Positions 1-8,553 of a DNA stretch of 64,000 bases are shown one piece after another (the first letter of the stretch is position 1; each line of letters begins with the position of its first letter). A program made the position numbers and the translations under genes. The stretch comes from Polaromonas sp. CF318 (GTDB taxonomy: Bacteria > Pseudomonadota > Gammaproteobacteria > Burkholderiales > Burkholderiaceae_C), in NCBI RefSeq assembly GCF_000282655.1, contig NZ_AKIV01000138.1, positions 1-64,000 on the forward strand, given 5' to 3'. The notes under the pieces were generated by a model that saw only the letters and a program-made list of their open reading frames with translations, searched no databases and was not told the origin of the DNA.

Positions 1-537
1 GGCGATGCTGCGGCTGCCGCAGGAGTTGTTGCCGGCCATGCCGCCCAGCGTGGCCTGCGCGCTGGTGGACACATCCACCGGGTACCACAGGCCATGCTGC
101 TTGAGCGAGGCGTTCAGGTGATCCAGCACAATGCCGGGCTGGACTTGCGCCGTGCGCTCGCCCGGGTCCACGGCCAGGATGTTGCGCAGGTGCTTGGCAT
201 GGTCTATCACCAGGCCCGCGCCCACCGTCTGCCCGCACTGGCTGGTGCCGCCGCCGCGCGGGACGATGGGCACCTGCAGGTCGCGGCAGATGTCCAGCGC
301 GGTTTTCACGTCGGCATCGGTGCGCGGCACGAACACGCCCACGGGCGTGACCTGGTAGATGGACGCGTCGGTGGCATAGCGTCCGCGATCCGCCGGCGAA
401 AACAGCACCTCACCCCGGGTTTCGGCGGCCAGGCGCGCGGCCAGGCGGCCGGCGACTTCATTGCTCACACGGGCGACGTCGTCATAGGCCTGGTCCGCGG
501 CCTCGCGGCTGATCTTGAGGGGGAGGGGAGCGTTCAT
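1..537 (-). CDS. FAD-binding oxidase, GlcD/D-lactate dehydrogenase family, N-terminal fragment
   Basis: The gene starts at 537 and runs off the left edge of the window, leaving 179 codons. About 50 residues in, the translation carries a PCMH-type FAD-binding domain: a segment ending in FVPRTDADV, then VPIVPRGGGTSQCGQ and GGMAGNNSCGSRSIA, which bind the FAD pyrophosphate in vanillyl-alcohol-oxidase-fold enzymes. Family members oxidise 2-hydroxy acids such as D-lactate, glycolate or 2-hydroxyglutarate; large members add a C-terminal Fe-S domain, which cannot be judged here. It lies 74 bp downstream of the GntR gene on the same strand and is probably co-transcribed with it. The substrate is not determinable, though a hydroxyacid oxidase beside a glyoxylate-type aminotransferase would be coherent. 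Confidence 0.85.
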   Translation of the reverse strand, partial: MNAPLPLKISREAADQAYDDVARVSNEVAGRLAARLAAETRGEVLFSPADRGRYATDASIYQVTPVGVFVPRTDADVKTALDICRDLQVPIVPRGGGTSQCGQTVGAGLVIDHAKHLRNILAVDPGERTAQVQPGIVLDHLNASLKQHGLWYPVDVSTSAQATLGGMAGNNSCGSRSIA

Positions 538-611
538 CGCGGCTTCTCGCCTTTATGTGGGGGCTGTCTGTTGTCGGGGTTCGAGCCGGGCCGGGCTGCG
601 GCCCGCAAGGC

Positions 612-1310
612 TCAGGCCTTGGCGCCGCTCTTGCTGTTCGTGGCATGGATGGCGCGCAGCTGCTGCACCACCACGTCGCGTTTGCTGATCAGGTGGCGCA
701 GCAATACGTTGCGCATGGCCGCGCCGTCGCGCTTTTGCAGGGCTTCGATCATCAGTTCGTGTTCCTTCACGGCCGCTTTCCATTTGTCCTCGTCCTGGTT
801 GGAGCGAAAGCGCAGTGCCTGCAGCCGCGCATTGACCTGCGCATAGGTACTGGCCAGCACCGGGTTCTTGGCCGCCGCGTTGATGGCGCTGTGGATGGCG
901 GCATTGAGCCTGTAGTAGTTGGGCAGGTCGCGGCGCGTGTAGGCGGCCAGCATTTCGAAATGCATGGCCTTGATTTCCGCCAGCTCGGCCTCGGTGATGC
1001 GTTCGGCGGCCAGCTCGCCCGACTGCGCTTCCAACCCCGCCATCACCTCGAAGGTGTTGAGCACGTCGGCTTCGGTCAGTTCCACCGCGATCGCGCCGCG
1101 GTTCGGCAGCAGTTCCACCAGTCCTTCGGCGGCCAGCATCTTGATGGCCTCGCGCAGCGGCGTGCGCGAAACGTTGAGCACCTCGCTGAGCTCGCGCTCA
1201 TTGAGCTTGGCGCCGGGCTGGATGCGGTTTTCCACCAGCATCTGGCGCAGTCGGTGCGCCACCTGTTCATGCAGGGCGGCGCGCGGGATAGGAATGATTT
1301 CAGCAGCCAT
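612..1310 (-). CDS. GntR-family (FadR/FCD) transcriptional regulator
   Basis: This 232-residue protein has a GntR winged helix at about residues 10-75 (LNERELSEVLNVSRTPLREA, the typical recognition region) followed by an all-helical FCD ligand-binding domain. FCD regulators usually bind metal plus a carboxylate ligand and repress nearby catabolic genes. I start at the ATG at 1310 rather than an upstream in-frame codon at 1376, because MAAEIIPIPRAALHEQ is the usual beginning and the upstream extension would read through the operator. Two copies of TTTTGTATGCAAAA lie between this gene and the divergent aminotransferase, so it probably regulates itself, the oxidase and the aminotransferase-transport genes. 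The ligand is unknown. Confidence 0.9.
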   Translation of the reverse strand: MAAEIIPIPRAALHEQVAHRLRQMLVENRIQPGAKLNERELSEVLNVSRTPLREAIKMLAAEGLVELLPNRGAIAVELTEADVLNTFEVMAGLEAQSGELAAERITEAELAEIKAMHFEMLAAYTRRDLPNYYRLNAAIHSAINAAAKNPVLASTYAQVNARLQALRFRSNQDEDKWKAAVKEHELMIEALQKRDGAAMRNVLLRHLISKRDVVVQQLRAIHATNSKSGAKA

Positions 1311-1338
1311 GGGTAAATTTTGTATGCAAAATTTACCC
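1311..1338. promoter_or_regulatory. Perfect inverted repeat, candidate GntR operator 1
   Basis: The arms GGGTAAATTTTG and CAAAATTTACCC (12 bp each) are separated by TATG and end one base before the GntR start codon. The core TTTTGTATGCAAAA occupies 1318-1331. It resembles the TTGTATNCAA-type operators known for FCD-subfamily GntR proteins, and its position predicts autorepression. Confidence 0.75.
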
Positions 1339-1369
1339 CTGTCAAATCGATATTTAATCCTTTGGTGTA

Positions 1370-1398
1370 TTGACAAATGAATTTTGTATGCAAAAAAT
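1370..1398 (+). promoter_or_regulatory. Candidate sigma70 promoter of the aminotransferase gene
   Basis: A consensus -35 TTGACA (1370-1375) is followed after 17 bp by the poor -10 match AAAAAT. The second GntR operator lies in the spacer. The -10 match is weak, so the assignment rests mainly on the -35 box and operator placement. Confidence 0.4.
1382..1395. promoter_or_regulatory. Second copy of TTTTGTATGCAAAA, candidate GntR operator 2
   Basis: This is identical over 14 bases to the core of operator 1 and lies 64 bp away, upstream of the aminotransferase. It falls between a TTGACA at 1370-1375 and a weak AT-rich -10 candidate at about 1393-1398, so binding would block that promoter. Confidence 0.7.
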
Positions 1399-1425
1399 AG
1401 GGACTTACTTCAGGAGCAGACCGCC

Positions 1426-2646
1426 ATGTTGACGCTTGACTTTCATCCCACGGGACGTCATTTTTTGCAGATTCCCGGCCCTTCGCCGGTGCCGGACCGC
1501 ATCCTGCGGGCCATGAGCCTGCCCACCATAGACCACCGCGGTCCCGAGTTCGCCGCGCTGGGCCTGAAAGTCCTGGCCGACATTAAAAAGATCTTCCAGA
1601 CCAAACAACCCGTCATCATTTACCCGGCTTCGGGCACCGGCGCCTGGGAGGCGGCTCTCTCCAACACCCTGAATCCCGGCGACCACGTGCTGATGTACGA
1701 AACCGGCCATTTCGCCGCGCTGTGGCAAAAACTCGCCGCGCGCCTGGGCCTGAAGACCGAGGTCATCAGCTATCCCGGTGCCGAGGTCTGGCGCCACGGC
1801 GTGCAGGCCGCCCTGATTGAAGAGCGCCTGAAGGCCGACACCCAGCACAGCATCAAGGCCGTCTGCGTGGTGCACAACGAAACTTCCACCGGCGTCACCA
1901 GCAACATCGCCGCCGTGCGCAAGGCCATGGACGCGGCCAGACACCCCGCGCTGCTGCTGGTCGACACCATCTCCGGCCTGGCCTCGGCCGACTACCGCCA
2001 CGACGAGTGGGGCGTGGACGTCACCATCAGCGGCTCGCAAAAAGGCCTGATGCTGCCGCCCGGCATCAGCTTCAACGCCGTCTCCGCCAAGGCCCTCGAA
2101 GCCAGCAAGAAGGCCACGCTGCCCAAGGCCTTCTGGGCCTGGGACGAGATCATCGAGATGAACAAGACAGGCTACTGGCCGTCCACCCCCAACACCAACC
2201 TGCTGTACGCCCTCAGCGAAGCCTGCGACATGCTGCTCGAGCACGGCCTGGAAGCCGTGTTCGCGCGCCACCAGCGCTGGGCCGTGGGCGTGCGCGCGGC
2301 GGTCAAGGCCTGGGGCCTGCAGATCCAGTGCGCCGACCCGGCCGTGTATTCGCCGGTGCTGACCGGCGTGATGACACCCGAAGGCGTGGACGCCGACGCG
2401 GTGCGCAAAATCATTTACGAGCGCTTTGACTGTTCGCTGGGCACCGGCCTGGGCAAGGTCAAGGGCCGCATGTTCCGCATAGGCCACCTGGGCGACTGCA
2501 ACGACCTCACGCTGATGGCCGCGCTGGCCGGCTGCGAGATGGGCTTGAAACTTGCCGGTGTCAAGCTCGCGGGTTCGGGCGTGCAGGCCGCCATGGACCA
2601 TTTCTCCAGCCACGCGGCCGTGGTGCCGCAGCGCAAGGCGGCCTGA
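1426..2646 (+). CDS. Serine-glyoxylate / alanine-glyoxylate type aminotransferase (class V PLP)
   Basis: This 406-residue class-V aminotransferase carries the family opening IPGPSPVPDRILRAM, the PYP-contacting YPASGTGAWEAALSN segment, an LLLVDTISGLAS aspartate region and SGSQKGLMLPPG with the PLP lysine. Relatives transfer the amino group of serine or alanine to glyoxylate and serve the serine cycle, photorespiration-like glycolate use or purine/ureide breakdown. The start at 1426 is chosen because AGGAG at 1412-1416 sits nine bases upstream and the protein then begins at the usual point. It is divergent from the GntR regulator and followed by a Bug receptor 77 bp on. The exact amino donor cannot be read from sequence. 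Confidence 0.85.
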   Translation: MLTLDFHPTGRHFLQIPGPSPVPDRILRAMSLPTIDHRGPEFAALGLKVLADIKKIFQTKQPVIIYPASGTGAWEAALSNTLNPGDHVLMYETGHFAALWQKLAARLGLKTEVISYPGAEVWRHGVQAALIEERLKADTQHSIKAVCVVHNETSTGVTSNIAAVRKAMDAARHPALLLVDTISGLASADYRHDEWGVDVTISGSQKGLMLPPGISFNAVSAKALEASKKATLPKAFWAWDEIIEMNKTGYWPSTPNTNLLYALSEACDMLLEHGLEAVFARHQRWAVGVRAAVKAWGLQIQCADPAVYSPVLTGVMTPEGVDADAVRKIIYERFDCSLGTGLGKVKGRMFRIGHLGDCNDLTLMAALAGCEMGLKLAGVKLAGSGVQAAMDHFSSHAAVVPQRKAA

Positions 2647-2723
2647 GAGCTGTCGCCGCTATCACCTTATCCGCCTTCAAACTGTCACTTCGCTTCGTTC
2701 TACTACTGAATCAGAGGGAAACC

Positions 2724-3701
2724 ATGCAACGCAGAACTTTTATCAGCGCGACAGCGGCCACGGCCGCCCTGGTGGCGTCACCCATGCTCAAGGCGCAAAC
2801 CCTGCCGTCCGGCCCGGTCCGCATCATCGTGGGTTTTCCGCCCGGCGGCGGCACCGACGCGCTGGCGCGCGTGGTCGGGCAAAAGCTCTCCACCATGTGG
2901 AACACCTCGGTGGTGATTGAAAACAAGGGCGGCGCCGCCGGCGTCATCGCGGCCGACTACGTGGCCAAGCAGCCAGCCGACGGCAACACCCTGCTCATGG
3001 CCCACATCAACAGCCATGCGCTCGCGCCGGCGCTGGGTCTCAAGCTGGGCTACAACCCCGAGCGCGACTACGTGCCCATCAGCATGGTCGGCGTCACGCC
3101 CAATATGCTGATCTGCAACGCCGACCAGCCCGCCAAGACCGTCAAGGACCTGGTCGCGCTGTGCAAGGCCAAGCCGGGCCAGATCAGCTTCGCTTCGGCC
3201 GGCGGCGGTTCGGCCCAGCACTTCGCGCTGGAGATGTTCAAGCTGCAGGCGAAGATTTTCGCGCTGCACATTCCCTACCGCGGCTCGGGCCCGGCCCTGG
3301 TCGACCTGATAGGCGGGCAGGTGAACTATTGCTTCGAGACCATGACCTCGGCCACGCCGCATGTCAAAAGCGGCAAGGCCATCGCGCTGGCGCAAACGCG
3401 GCTCAAGCGTGCCAAGGGCCATCCCAACGTGCCCACCATGGCCGAGTCCGGCTTTCCCGGCTTCGAGGCCACCGTGTGGTACGGCCTCATGGGCCCGTCC
3501 AAAATGCCGCACGCCATGGTGCAACGCATGAATGAAGACGTCAACAAGGTGCTGGCCATGCCCGACGTGCAGGAAAAGATGGACCAGTACGGCGCCGAAG
3601 ATGGCGGCGGCAGCATCGAGAAGTTCGCCACCTTTATCAAGGCCGAGCAAAAGAAATGGGTGCAGGTGGCCGAGCAGGCCAAGGTCAAGGTCGATGCCTG
3701 A
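2724..3701 (+). CDS. Bug-family (TctC-type) periplasmic substrate-binding protein
   Basis: This 325-residue protein has an N-terminal export signal starting MQRRTF and a hydrophobic stretch ending near residue 24. The Bug signature VRIIVGFPPGGGTDALAR follows, then the second conserved loop IPYRGSGPALVDL. Bug proteins bind small carboxylates in the periplasm and normally feed TctA/TctB-type carriers, but no membrane partner lies nearby, which is the usual orphan arrangement in Burkholderiales. A purine-rich ribosome site, AGAGGGAAA, precedes the start. Location next to the hydroxyacid oxidase and aminotransferase suggests a related organic acid as ligand. A strong terminator follows. Confidence 0.92.
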   Translation: MQRRTFISATAATAALVASPMLKAQTLPSGPVRIIVGFPPGGGTDALARVVGQKLSTMWNTSVVIENKGGAAGVIAADYVAKQPADGNTLLMAHINSHALAPALGLKLGYNPERDYVPISMVGVTPNMLICNADQPAKTVKDLVALCKAKPGQISFASAGGGSAQHFALEMFKLQAKIFALHIPYRGSGPALVDLIGGQVNYCFETMTSATPHVKSGKAIALAQTRLKRAKGHPNVPTMAESGFPGFEATVWYGLMGPSKMPHAMVQRMNEDVNKVLAMPDVQEKMDQYGAEDGGGSIEKFATFIKAEQKKWVQVAEQAKVKVDA

Positions 3702-3723
3702 GACCAGACTACGCACCTGGGTA

Positions 3724-3746
3724 AACCGGCCTCGGCCGGTTTTTTA
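3724..3746 (+). terminator. Rho-independent terminator after Bug receptor gene
   Basis: AACCGGCC and GGCCGGTT form an 8-bp stem around a tiny TC loop, followed by a T-rich run. It closes the first transcript, so the LivK-type gene at 3793 probably has its own promoter or depends on readthrough. Confidence 0.85.
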
Positions 3747-3792
3747 TTGATAACAAACACGTTTTTCATCAGCAAGAGCTAGGGATCGTTTC

Positions 3793-4914
3793 ATGACAGT
3801 TGTGAATTTTTCAAGGGCCGGCCGCGCGCTGGCCGGTTTTTTCCTGTGCGCCGCCAGCGTGGGCGCCTCGGCCGACATCATCCTGGGCCATTCGGGCGAC
3901 CTTTCGGGCACCAGCGCCGCGCTCACCACCGACTATGTGCGCGGCATGAATGCCTACTTTGACGACATCAACAAAAAAGGCGGCGTACGCGGCGAGAAGA
4001 TCAAGCTCGTGAGCCTGGACGACGGCTTTAACCCCGACAAGACCGCCGAGAACACCAAGGCGCTGATCGAGCAGAACGCCGTGGCCCTGGTGGGTTTCCG
4101 CGGTACGGCCAATATGCTCAAGATCGTGCCCATCGTGCAGGGTGCCGGCATTGCCCAGATCGGCAACACCAGCGGCGCCAAGTCGCTGCGCGACCCTTAC
4201 GTGCCCAATGTGTTCCATGTGCGCGCCAGCACCACCGACGAGATCGAGGCCGCCGTCAACCACGCCTGGACCATAGGCATCAACAAGATCGCCGTCGCCT
4301 ACCAGGACGACGCTTTCGGCAAGGAAGGCCTGGACGCGCTCATTGCCGCCATGCAAAAGCGCGGCGCGGCGCCCGCCGCAGTGGCCCCGGTGCCGCGCGG
4401 CACGGTGGACGTGGCCAAGGCGGTGGACGTGATCACCGCCGCCCAGCCGCAGGCCGTGATGCTGATCGCCCAGGCCAAGCCCAATGCCGCCTTCATCAGG
4501 GCCTACAAGGCCAAAGGCGCGAGCGCGCAGTTCATGGTGCTCAGCGTGTCATCGGGCCTGCACGCCGAACTGAAAGAGCCGGCCGCCGGCACCATCGTCT
4601 CGCAGGTCGTGCCTTACCCCTTCACCGAACTCGGCAACGCCGCCGTGAAGGAATACCAGACCGTGATCCTGGGCACCGCCGACAAGAAGTTCAGCTACAA
4701 CAGCATGGAAGGTTTCCTCAACGCCAAGCTGGTGGTGCGCGCGCTGCAGAAAATCCCGGCGCCCATCACACGCGCCAAACTCATCAGCACGCTGGAGACC
4801 TTCACCAATGAAGACCTGGGCGGTTTCGCGCTGACCTACAGCAAGCAGAGCAACCTGGGCTCGCGCTTCGTCAACCTGACGATGATCCGCGCGGACGGAA
4901 CCTTCGCGCGTTAA
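3793..4914 (+). CDS. Branched-chain amino acid-type ABC transporter substrate-binding protein (LivK-like)
   Basis: This 373-residue periplasmic binding protein has a signal peptide of about 27 residues (hydrophobic GFFLCAASVGASA) and a mature type-I binding fold beginning ADIILGHSGDLSGTSAA. The segment INKKGGVRGEKIKLVSLDDG and the downstream DPYVPNVFHVRAS region are standard for the Peripla_BP_6 family. Members bind amino acids, amides or aromatic acids and deliver them to LivHMGF permeases. No permease or ATPase gene is present here, so it is an orphan receptor or may have a sensory role. It follows a terminator and faces nth convergently nine bases later. Confidence 0.88.
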   Translation: MTVVNFSRAGRALAGFFLCAASVGASADIILGHSGDLSGTSAALTTDYVRGMNAYFDDINKKGGVRGEKIKLVSLDDGFNPDKTAENTKALIEQNAVALVGFRGTANMLKIVPIVQGAGIAQIGNTSGAKSLRDPYVPNVFHVRASTTDEIEAAVNHAWTIGINKIAVAYQDDAFGKEGLDALIAAMQKRGAAPAAVAPVPRGTVDVAKAVDVITAAQPQAVMLIAQAKPNAAFIRAYKAKGASAQFMVLSVSSGLHAELKEPAAGTIVSQVVPYPFTELGNAAVKEYQTVILGTADKKFSYNSMEGFLNAKLVVRALQKIPAPITRAKLISTLETFTNEDLGGFALTYSKQSNLGSRFVNLTMIRADGTFAR

Positions 4915-4923
4915 GGGCTTTCC

Positions 4924-5568
4924 TTACGCGGCAGGGGGCGGGGTCTTGGGCTCAAAATCGCACCAGGGCGCCACCGCGCACTGCCAGCACAGCGGCTTGC
5001 GCGCGATGCACACATAGCGCCCGTGCAGAATCAGCCAGTGGTGCGCATCCACCAGATAGTCGGTGGGCACGCGCTTGAGCAGGTTCATCTCGACTTCCAG
5101 CGGGTTTTTGCCGGGCGCCAGGCCCGTGCGGTTGCTCACGCGAAAGATGTGCGTGTCCACCGCCATCACCGCCTCGCCGAAAGCCGAGTTCAGCACCACA
5201 TTGGCCGTCTTGCGGCCCACGCCGGGCAGGGCCTCGAGCGCTTCGCGCGTGCGGGGCACCTCGCCGCCGTGCTGCTTGACCAATATCTCGCAGGTCGCCA
5301 GCAGGTTTTTGGCCTTGGTGCGGTACAGGCCTATGGTGCGTATGTAGGACTCCAGGCCTTCCAACCCTAAGTCGAGGATGGCCTGCGGCGTGTTGGCCAC
5401 CGGGTAGAGCTTGCGCGTGGCCTTGTTCACGCTGACATCGGTCGCCTGCGCGCTCAGCAGCACGGCGGCCAGCAGCTCGAACACGCTGGTGTATTCGAGC
5501 TCGGTCACCGGCATGGGGTTGGCCGCCTTGAGCGTGGCGAAGAAGGGGGCGATGGCTTCTTTTTTCAT
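4924..5568 (-). CDS. nth: Endonuclease III (DNA glycosylase/AP lyase)
   Basis: This 214-residue base-excision repair enzyme removes oxidised pyrimidines and cleaves the abasic site. The helix-hairpin-helix LPGVGRKTANVV includes the catalytic lysine, AVDTHIFRV holds the catalytic aspartate, and a C-terminal C-X6-C-X2-C-X5-C pattern (CIARKPLCWQCAVAPWC) binds the 4Fe-4S cluster. I start at MKKEAIAPFF (5568), since the eight residues before it are not typical and length then matches the E. coli protein closely. It lies 48 bp from the stop of the BLUF-like gene upstream on the same strand; no functional link is evident. Confidence 0.95.
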   Translation of the reverse strand: MKKEAIAPFFATLKAANPMPVTELEYTSVFELLAAVLLSAQATDVSVNKATRKLYPVANTPQAILDLGLEGLESYIRTIGLYRTKAKNLLATCEILVKQHGGEVPRTREALEALPGVGRKTANVVLNSAFGEAVMAVDTHIFRVSNRTGLAPGKNPLEVEMNLLKRVPTDYLVDAHHWLILHGRYVCIARKPLCWQCAVAPWCDFEPKTPPPAA

Positions 5569-5616
5569 GCCCCGCAGTGTATCGGGGCGCATTGGCCGTT
5601 GGCCGGGCGAGGGTTC

Positions 5617-6636
5617 TCAGGCTGCCAGGCGCGGCACGTCCCATACCGAGCTGGGCGGCTCCCCGGCGCGCTGGAGCTGCTGCTGCACGGCCTGCCAGAT
5701 GAAGGGGCACTCGTCGGGCCTGGCGATGCCGCCCGCGATATAGGCCAGGTGCGCTTCAGCGGCCATGGCCTGCATGCGCTGGTGGGTTTCGGCATTGGGC
5801 GCGATGCCCAGCAAGGCCGGCGTCGCCGGCAGGTTTTCGCAGGCGGCCATCATGCGGCCCATCAGCGCATCGTCGAATCTGGGCGCGCCGGAAAACAGCA
5901 TCACAAAATACGGCCAGTCGGGCAGGAAGGCGCGGCGCAGGCCGTGAGTCAGGCCATTGCGCGCCACGGCGATCATGCGGCAGGGATGGCCGCCTTCCAT
6001 GAATTCCACGTACTCGCTGCTGCCGTCCATGTCCTGCTCGCCCGCGAAGCGCCGCTTGGCCACCGTCCCGCCGGTGCGCTGCGCCAGCCAGCCGACCATG
6101 GCGAAGGCCTCGTTGCCGCCGGCCGAGCAGATGCCGACACGGTGGAAGGCCTCGGGGTCGGCCAGGCCCTGGGCCTGCGGCAGCTGCATGGGCGCCGACA
6201 GGCGCCGCAGTACGGAGGAGGGCGCGTACTGCACGCCTTTTTCGAACTGCTCGCGCAGCGCCATCACGCGGCGGCCGAACTGCACGGCCGACTCGGTGGC
6301 CTGCGACATCACCATGGACCAGGGCGTGGGCAGTATGCGACGGCCCCGGCTGGTGTGCAGGGTGTGCAGCGAATGATGGCGCGGGTCGCCGGCCATGCGC
6401 AGCAGCAGGTTGCGTATTTCCGGGGACGGGCCTTCCGCCCAGTGGACGAACCAGCCGCTCTGGTAGTGCAGGATGGCGTGGATGCCGTCCGCGGCGTTGT
6501 GGGGCAGGGAGTGCGCGCGTATGTCCTCCATCTGCGCATAAATGCCTTCCTTGATGTGGCAGATGCTGGCCGTCACCACACGCTCGATTTCCAATTGTCC
6601 GGGGGGCGCGGCATAGGGCGCGATGCTGTTCACCAT
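5617..6636 (-). CDS. Degenerate BLUF-like domain protein with unrecognised C-terminal domain
   Basis: The N-terminal ~110 of 339 residues follow the BLUF (blue light using FAD) pattern: HNAADGIHAILHYQSGWFVHWAEGP, with the usual small-residue turn, is followed by DPRHHSLHTLHTS and then LPTPWSM. However, the flavin-sensing tyrosine of strand 1 appears replaced (ERVVTASICH) and the critical glutamine after the GxF motif is histidine (GWFVHW). Photochemistry is therefore doubtful. Residues ~170-330 form a second domain I do not recognise, possibly a degraded P-loop fold (ICSAGGNEAFAMVGWL). The start at 6636 gives MVNSIAPYAAPPGQ; upstream in-frame codons add low-complexity sequence. It may signal by protein contacts only. 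Confidence 0.6.
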   Translation of the reverse strand: MVNSIAPYAAPPGQLEIERVVTASICHIKEGIYAQMEDIRAHSLPHNAADGIHAILHYQSGWFVHWAEGPSPEIRNLLLRMAGDPRHHSLHTLHTSRGRRILPTPWSMVMSQATESAVQFGRRVMALREQFEKGVQYAPSSVLRRLSAPMQLPQAQGLADPEAFHRVGICSAGGNEAFAMVGWLAQRTGGTVAKRRFAGEQDMDGSSEYVEFMEGGHPCRMIAVARNGLTHGLRRAFLPDWPYFVMLFSGAPRFDDALMGRMMAACENLPATPALLGIAPNAETHQRMQAMAAEAHLAYIAGGIARPDECPFIWQAVQQQLQRAGEPPSSVWDVPRLAA

Positions 6637-6871
6637 GGAACCATCCTGCCCCATAAGCAAAAACCCCGTCAATCCCCGCCCCCAAAAGCCGCGGGTGAAT
6701 AGTGGCAAAAATGCCTTCTGAAAAGAATGGCAACACTTTCTTGCAACTCGACGCGGATGATGTGGTGCATGATGCGCGCCGCTGTGAGGCCGTGACCAGG
6801 CCAATGCAGGTGCGAGCTGCACGGGTCATTACGGGGGCGCTCCCGGCCCGAACTGCTTTAGCATCGCAGCC

Positions 6872-8527
6872 ATGAAAGCTCACACTCTTTTACGACTGCT
6901 GGCCGCCTCTTTGGCCGCCGCATTGCTCGCCAGTTGCGCCGCCGCGCCCGGCACCGTGGCCGGTGCCGCGCCTCGCCCCAAACTGGTGGTCTTCCTGGTC
7001 GTCGACGGCCTGCCGCAGCGCCAGGTGCTGGACTACCGCGACCAGCTCGCGCCCGACGGCTTCGCGCGCTTCCTGGACCGCGGCGCCTGGTTCGCCAACG
7101 CGCACTACGGCCATGCCTTCACCGTCACCGCGGCCGGCCACGCCACCATGCTGACCGGCGCCTACCCGCACCGTACCGGCATCATCGGCAACGACTGGCG
7201 CGACCCCGTCACCGCCGAGCCCGTCTACTGCACAGGCGATACCTCGGCCACCTACATCGGCCACTCCACCAATGCCCTGGACGGCACCAGCCCGAAAAAC
7301 CTCAAGGCCGAAACCGTGGGCGACGTGCTGCGCCGCGTCGACAGCCGCTCCAAGGTGATTGGCATCTCGGGCAAGGACCGCGGCGCCATCCTGCCGGCCG
7401 GCAAGACCGGCATCGCCTATATGTATATGGGCGCCACCGGGCAGTTCGCCTCCAGCACCCACTACATGGCCGCGCACCCGGCCTGGGTTGACCGCTACAA
7501 CGCCGGCAAGCCGGCCGACCGCTACTTCAAGGCCGAGTGGAAGGCCTTGCTGCCCGAGGCCGCGTACGCGCGCTCGCTGCCCGACCAGCAGCCCTGGTAC
7601 GGCCCCGCGGGCGGCGGCCTGCCGGCGATGTTCGGCGCCAGGGACGACAGCGCGCCCGGCCCGCGCTTTTACGGTTCGCTGCTGCGCGGCCCCTTTGTCG
7701 ACGCGATGTCGCTGGAGTTCGCGCGCGCCGCCATTGCCGGCGAGCAACTGGGCCAGGACGACACTCCCGACATCCTGTCGGTGAGCCTTTCGGGCCACGA
7801 CTACGTGAACCACGCCTTCAGCGCCGAGTCGCGCCTCTCGCACGACCACCTGCTGCAGCTGGACCGTTTGCTGCAGGCCTTCTTCCAGGACCTGGACGCG
7901 CGCGTCGGCAAGGACAACTACATCGCCGTGCTCACCGCCGACCACGGCTTCATGCCCGCGCCCGAGTACAACGCCAGCCAGGGCCGCGAGTCCGGCCGCG
8001 TCAACAGCAGCCAGGTGCTGGGCCGCGTCAATGCCGGGCTTGAAAAACGCTTCGGCCCGGGCAAATGGGCTGCGGGCTTTTCCGGCTCCAGCGTGCTGTT
8101 CGACAAACAGCTCATCGCGCAAAAGCAGGCCAGTGCCGACGCCCTGGCCGAGGAGACCCGCACGCTGCTGATGGCCGAGCCCGGTTTTGTGGCGGCCTAC
8201 ACGCGGCGCGAACTGCAAAGCGGCAGCCGCGCCGGCGCGCCTTTCTATGAGCAGATCCGCAAATCCTGGCATGCCGACGTTTCGGGCGACGTGCAGTACT
8301 CGCTCAAACCCGGCTGGATGTTCGGCAACACGGTCGCCACGCACGGCTCCCCCCATCCGTATGACACGCAGGTGCCCATCCTGGTGTACGGCCCGGCCTG
8401 GGTCAAAGCCGGCCGCATAGACACGCGAGTGGAGGTAGTGGACATCGCGCCCACGCTGTCGCGCGTGCTGCGCATCGCGCCGCCTTCGTCGGCCGAAGGC
8501 AAGCTCCTGCCCTTGCCTGGCCTGTAA
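6872..8527 (+). CDS. Alkaline phosphatase superfamily lipoprotein, PafA-like
   Basis: This 551-residue secreted phosphatase/phosphodiesterase starts with a lipoprotein signal ending LLASC, so the mature protein is probably lipid-anchored at Cys22. The metal and nucleophile motifs of the PafA/PhoD-NPP branch are present: VVFLVVDGLPQ at the start of the fold, FTVTAAGHATMLTGAYPHR with the catalytic threonine, SLSGHDYVNH, LTADHGFMPAPEY and THGSPHPYD with metal-binding histidines. PafA enzymes use two zinc ions to release phosphate from many monoesters, often under phosphate starvation. No Pho box was recognised upstream. It stands alone between divergent and convergent neighbours. Confidence 0.88.
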   Translation: MKAHTLLRLLAASLAAALLASCAAAPGTVAGAAPRPKLVVFLVVDGLPQRQVLDYRDQLAPDGFARFLDRGAWFANAHYGHAFTVTAAGHATMLTGAYPHRTGIIGNDWRDPVTAEPVYCTGDTSATYIGHSTNALDGTSPKNLKAETVGDVLRRVDSRSKVIGISGKDRGAILPAGKTGIAYMYMGATGQFASSTHYMAAHPAWVDRYNAGKPADRYFKAEWKALLPEAAYARSLPDQQPWYGPAGGGLPAMFGARDDSAPGPRFYGSLLRGPFVDAMSLEFARAAIAGEQLGQDDTPDILSVSLSGHDYVNHAFSAESRLSHDHLLQLDRLLQAFFQDLDARVGKDNYIAVLTADHGFMPAPEYNASQGRESGRVNSSQVLGRVNAGLEKRFGPGKWAAGFSGSSVLFDKQLIAQKQASADALAEETRTLLMAEPGFVAAYTRRELQSGSRAGAPFYEQIRKSWHADVSGDVQYSLKPGWMFGNTVATHGSPHPYDTQVPILVYGPAWVKAGRIDTRVEVVDIAPTLSRVLRIAPPSSAEGKLLPLPGL

Positions 8528-8553
8528 CAAGCCGGACTGAACGGGCGGGGCGC

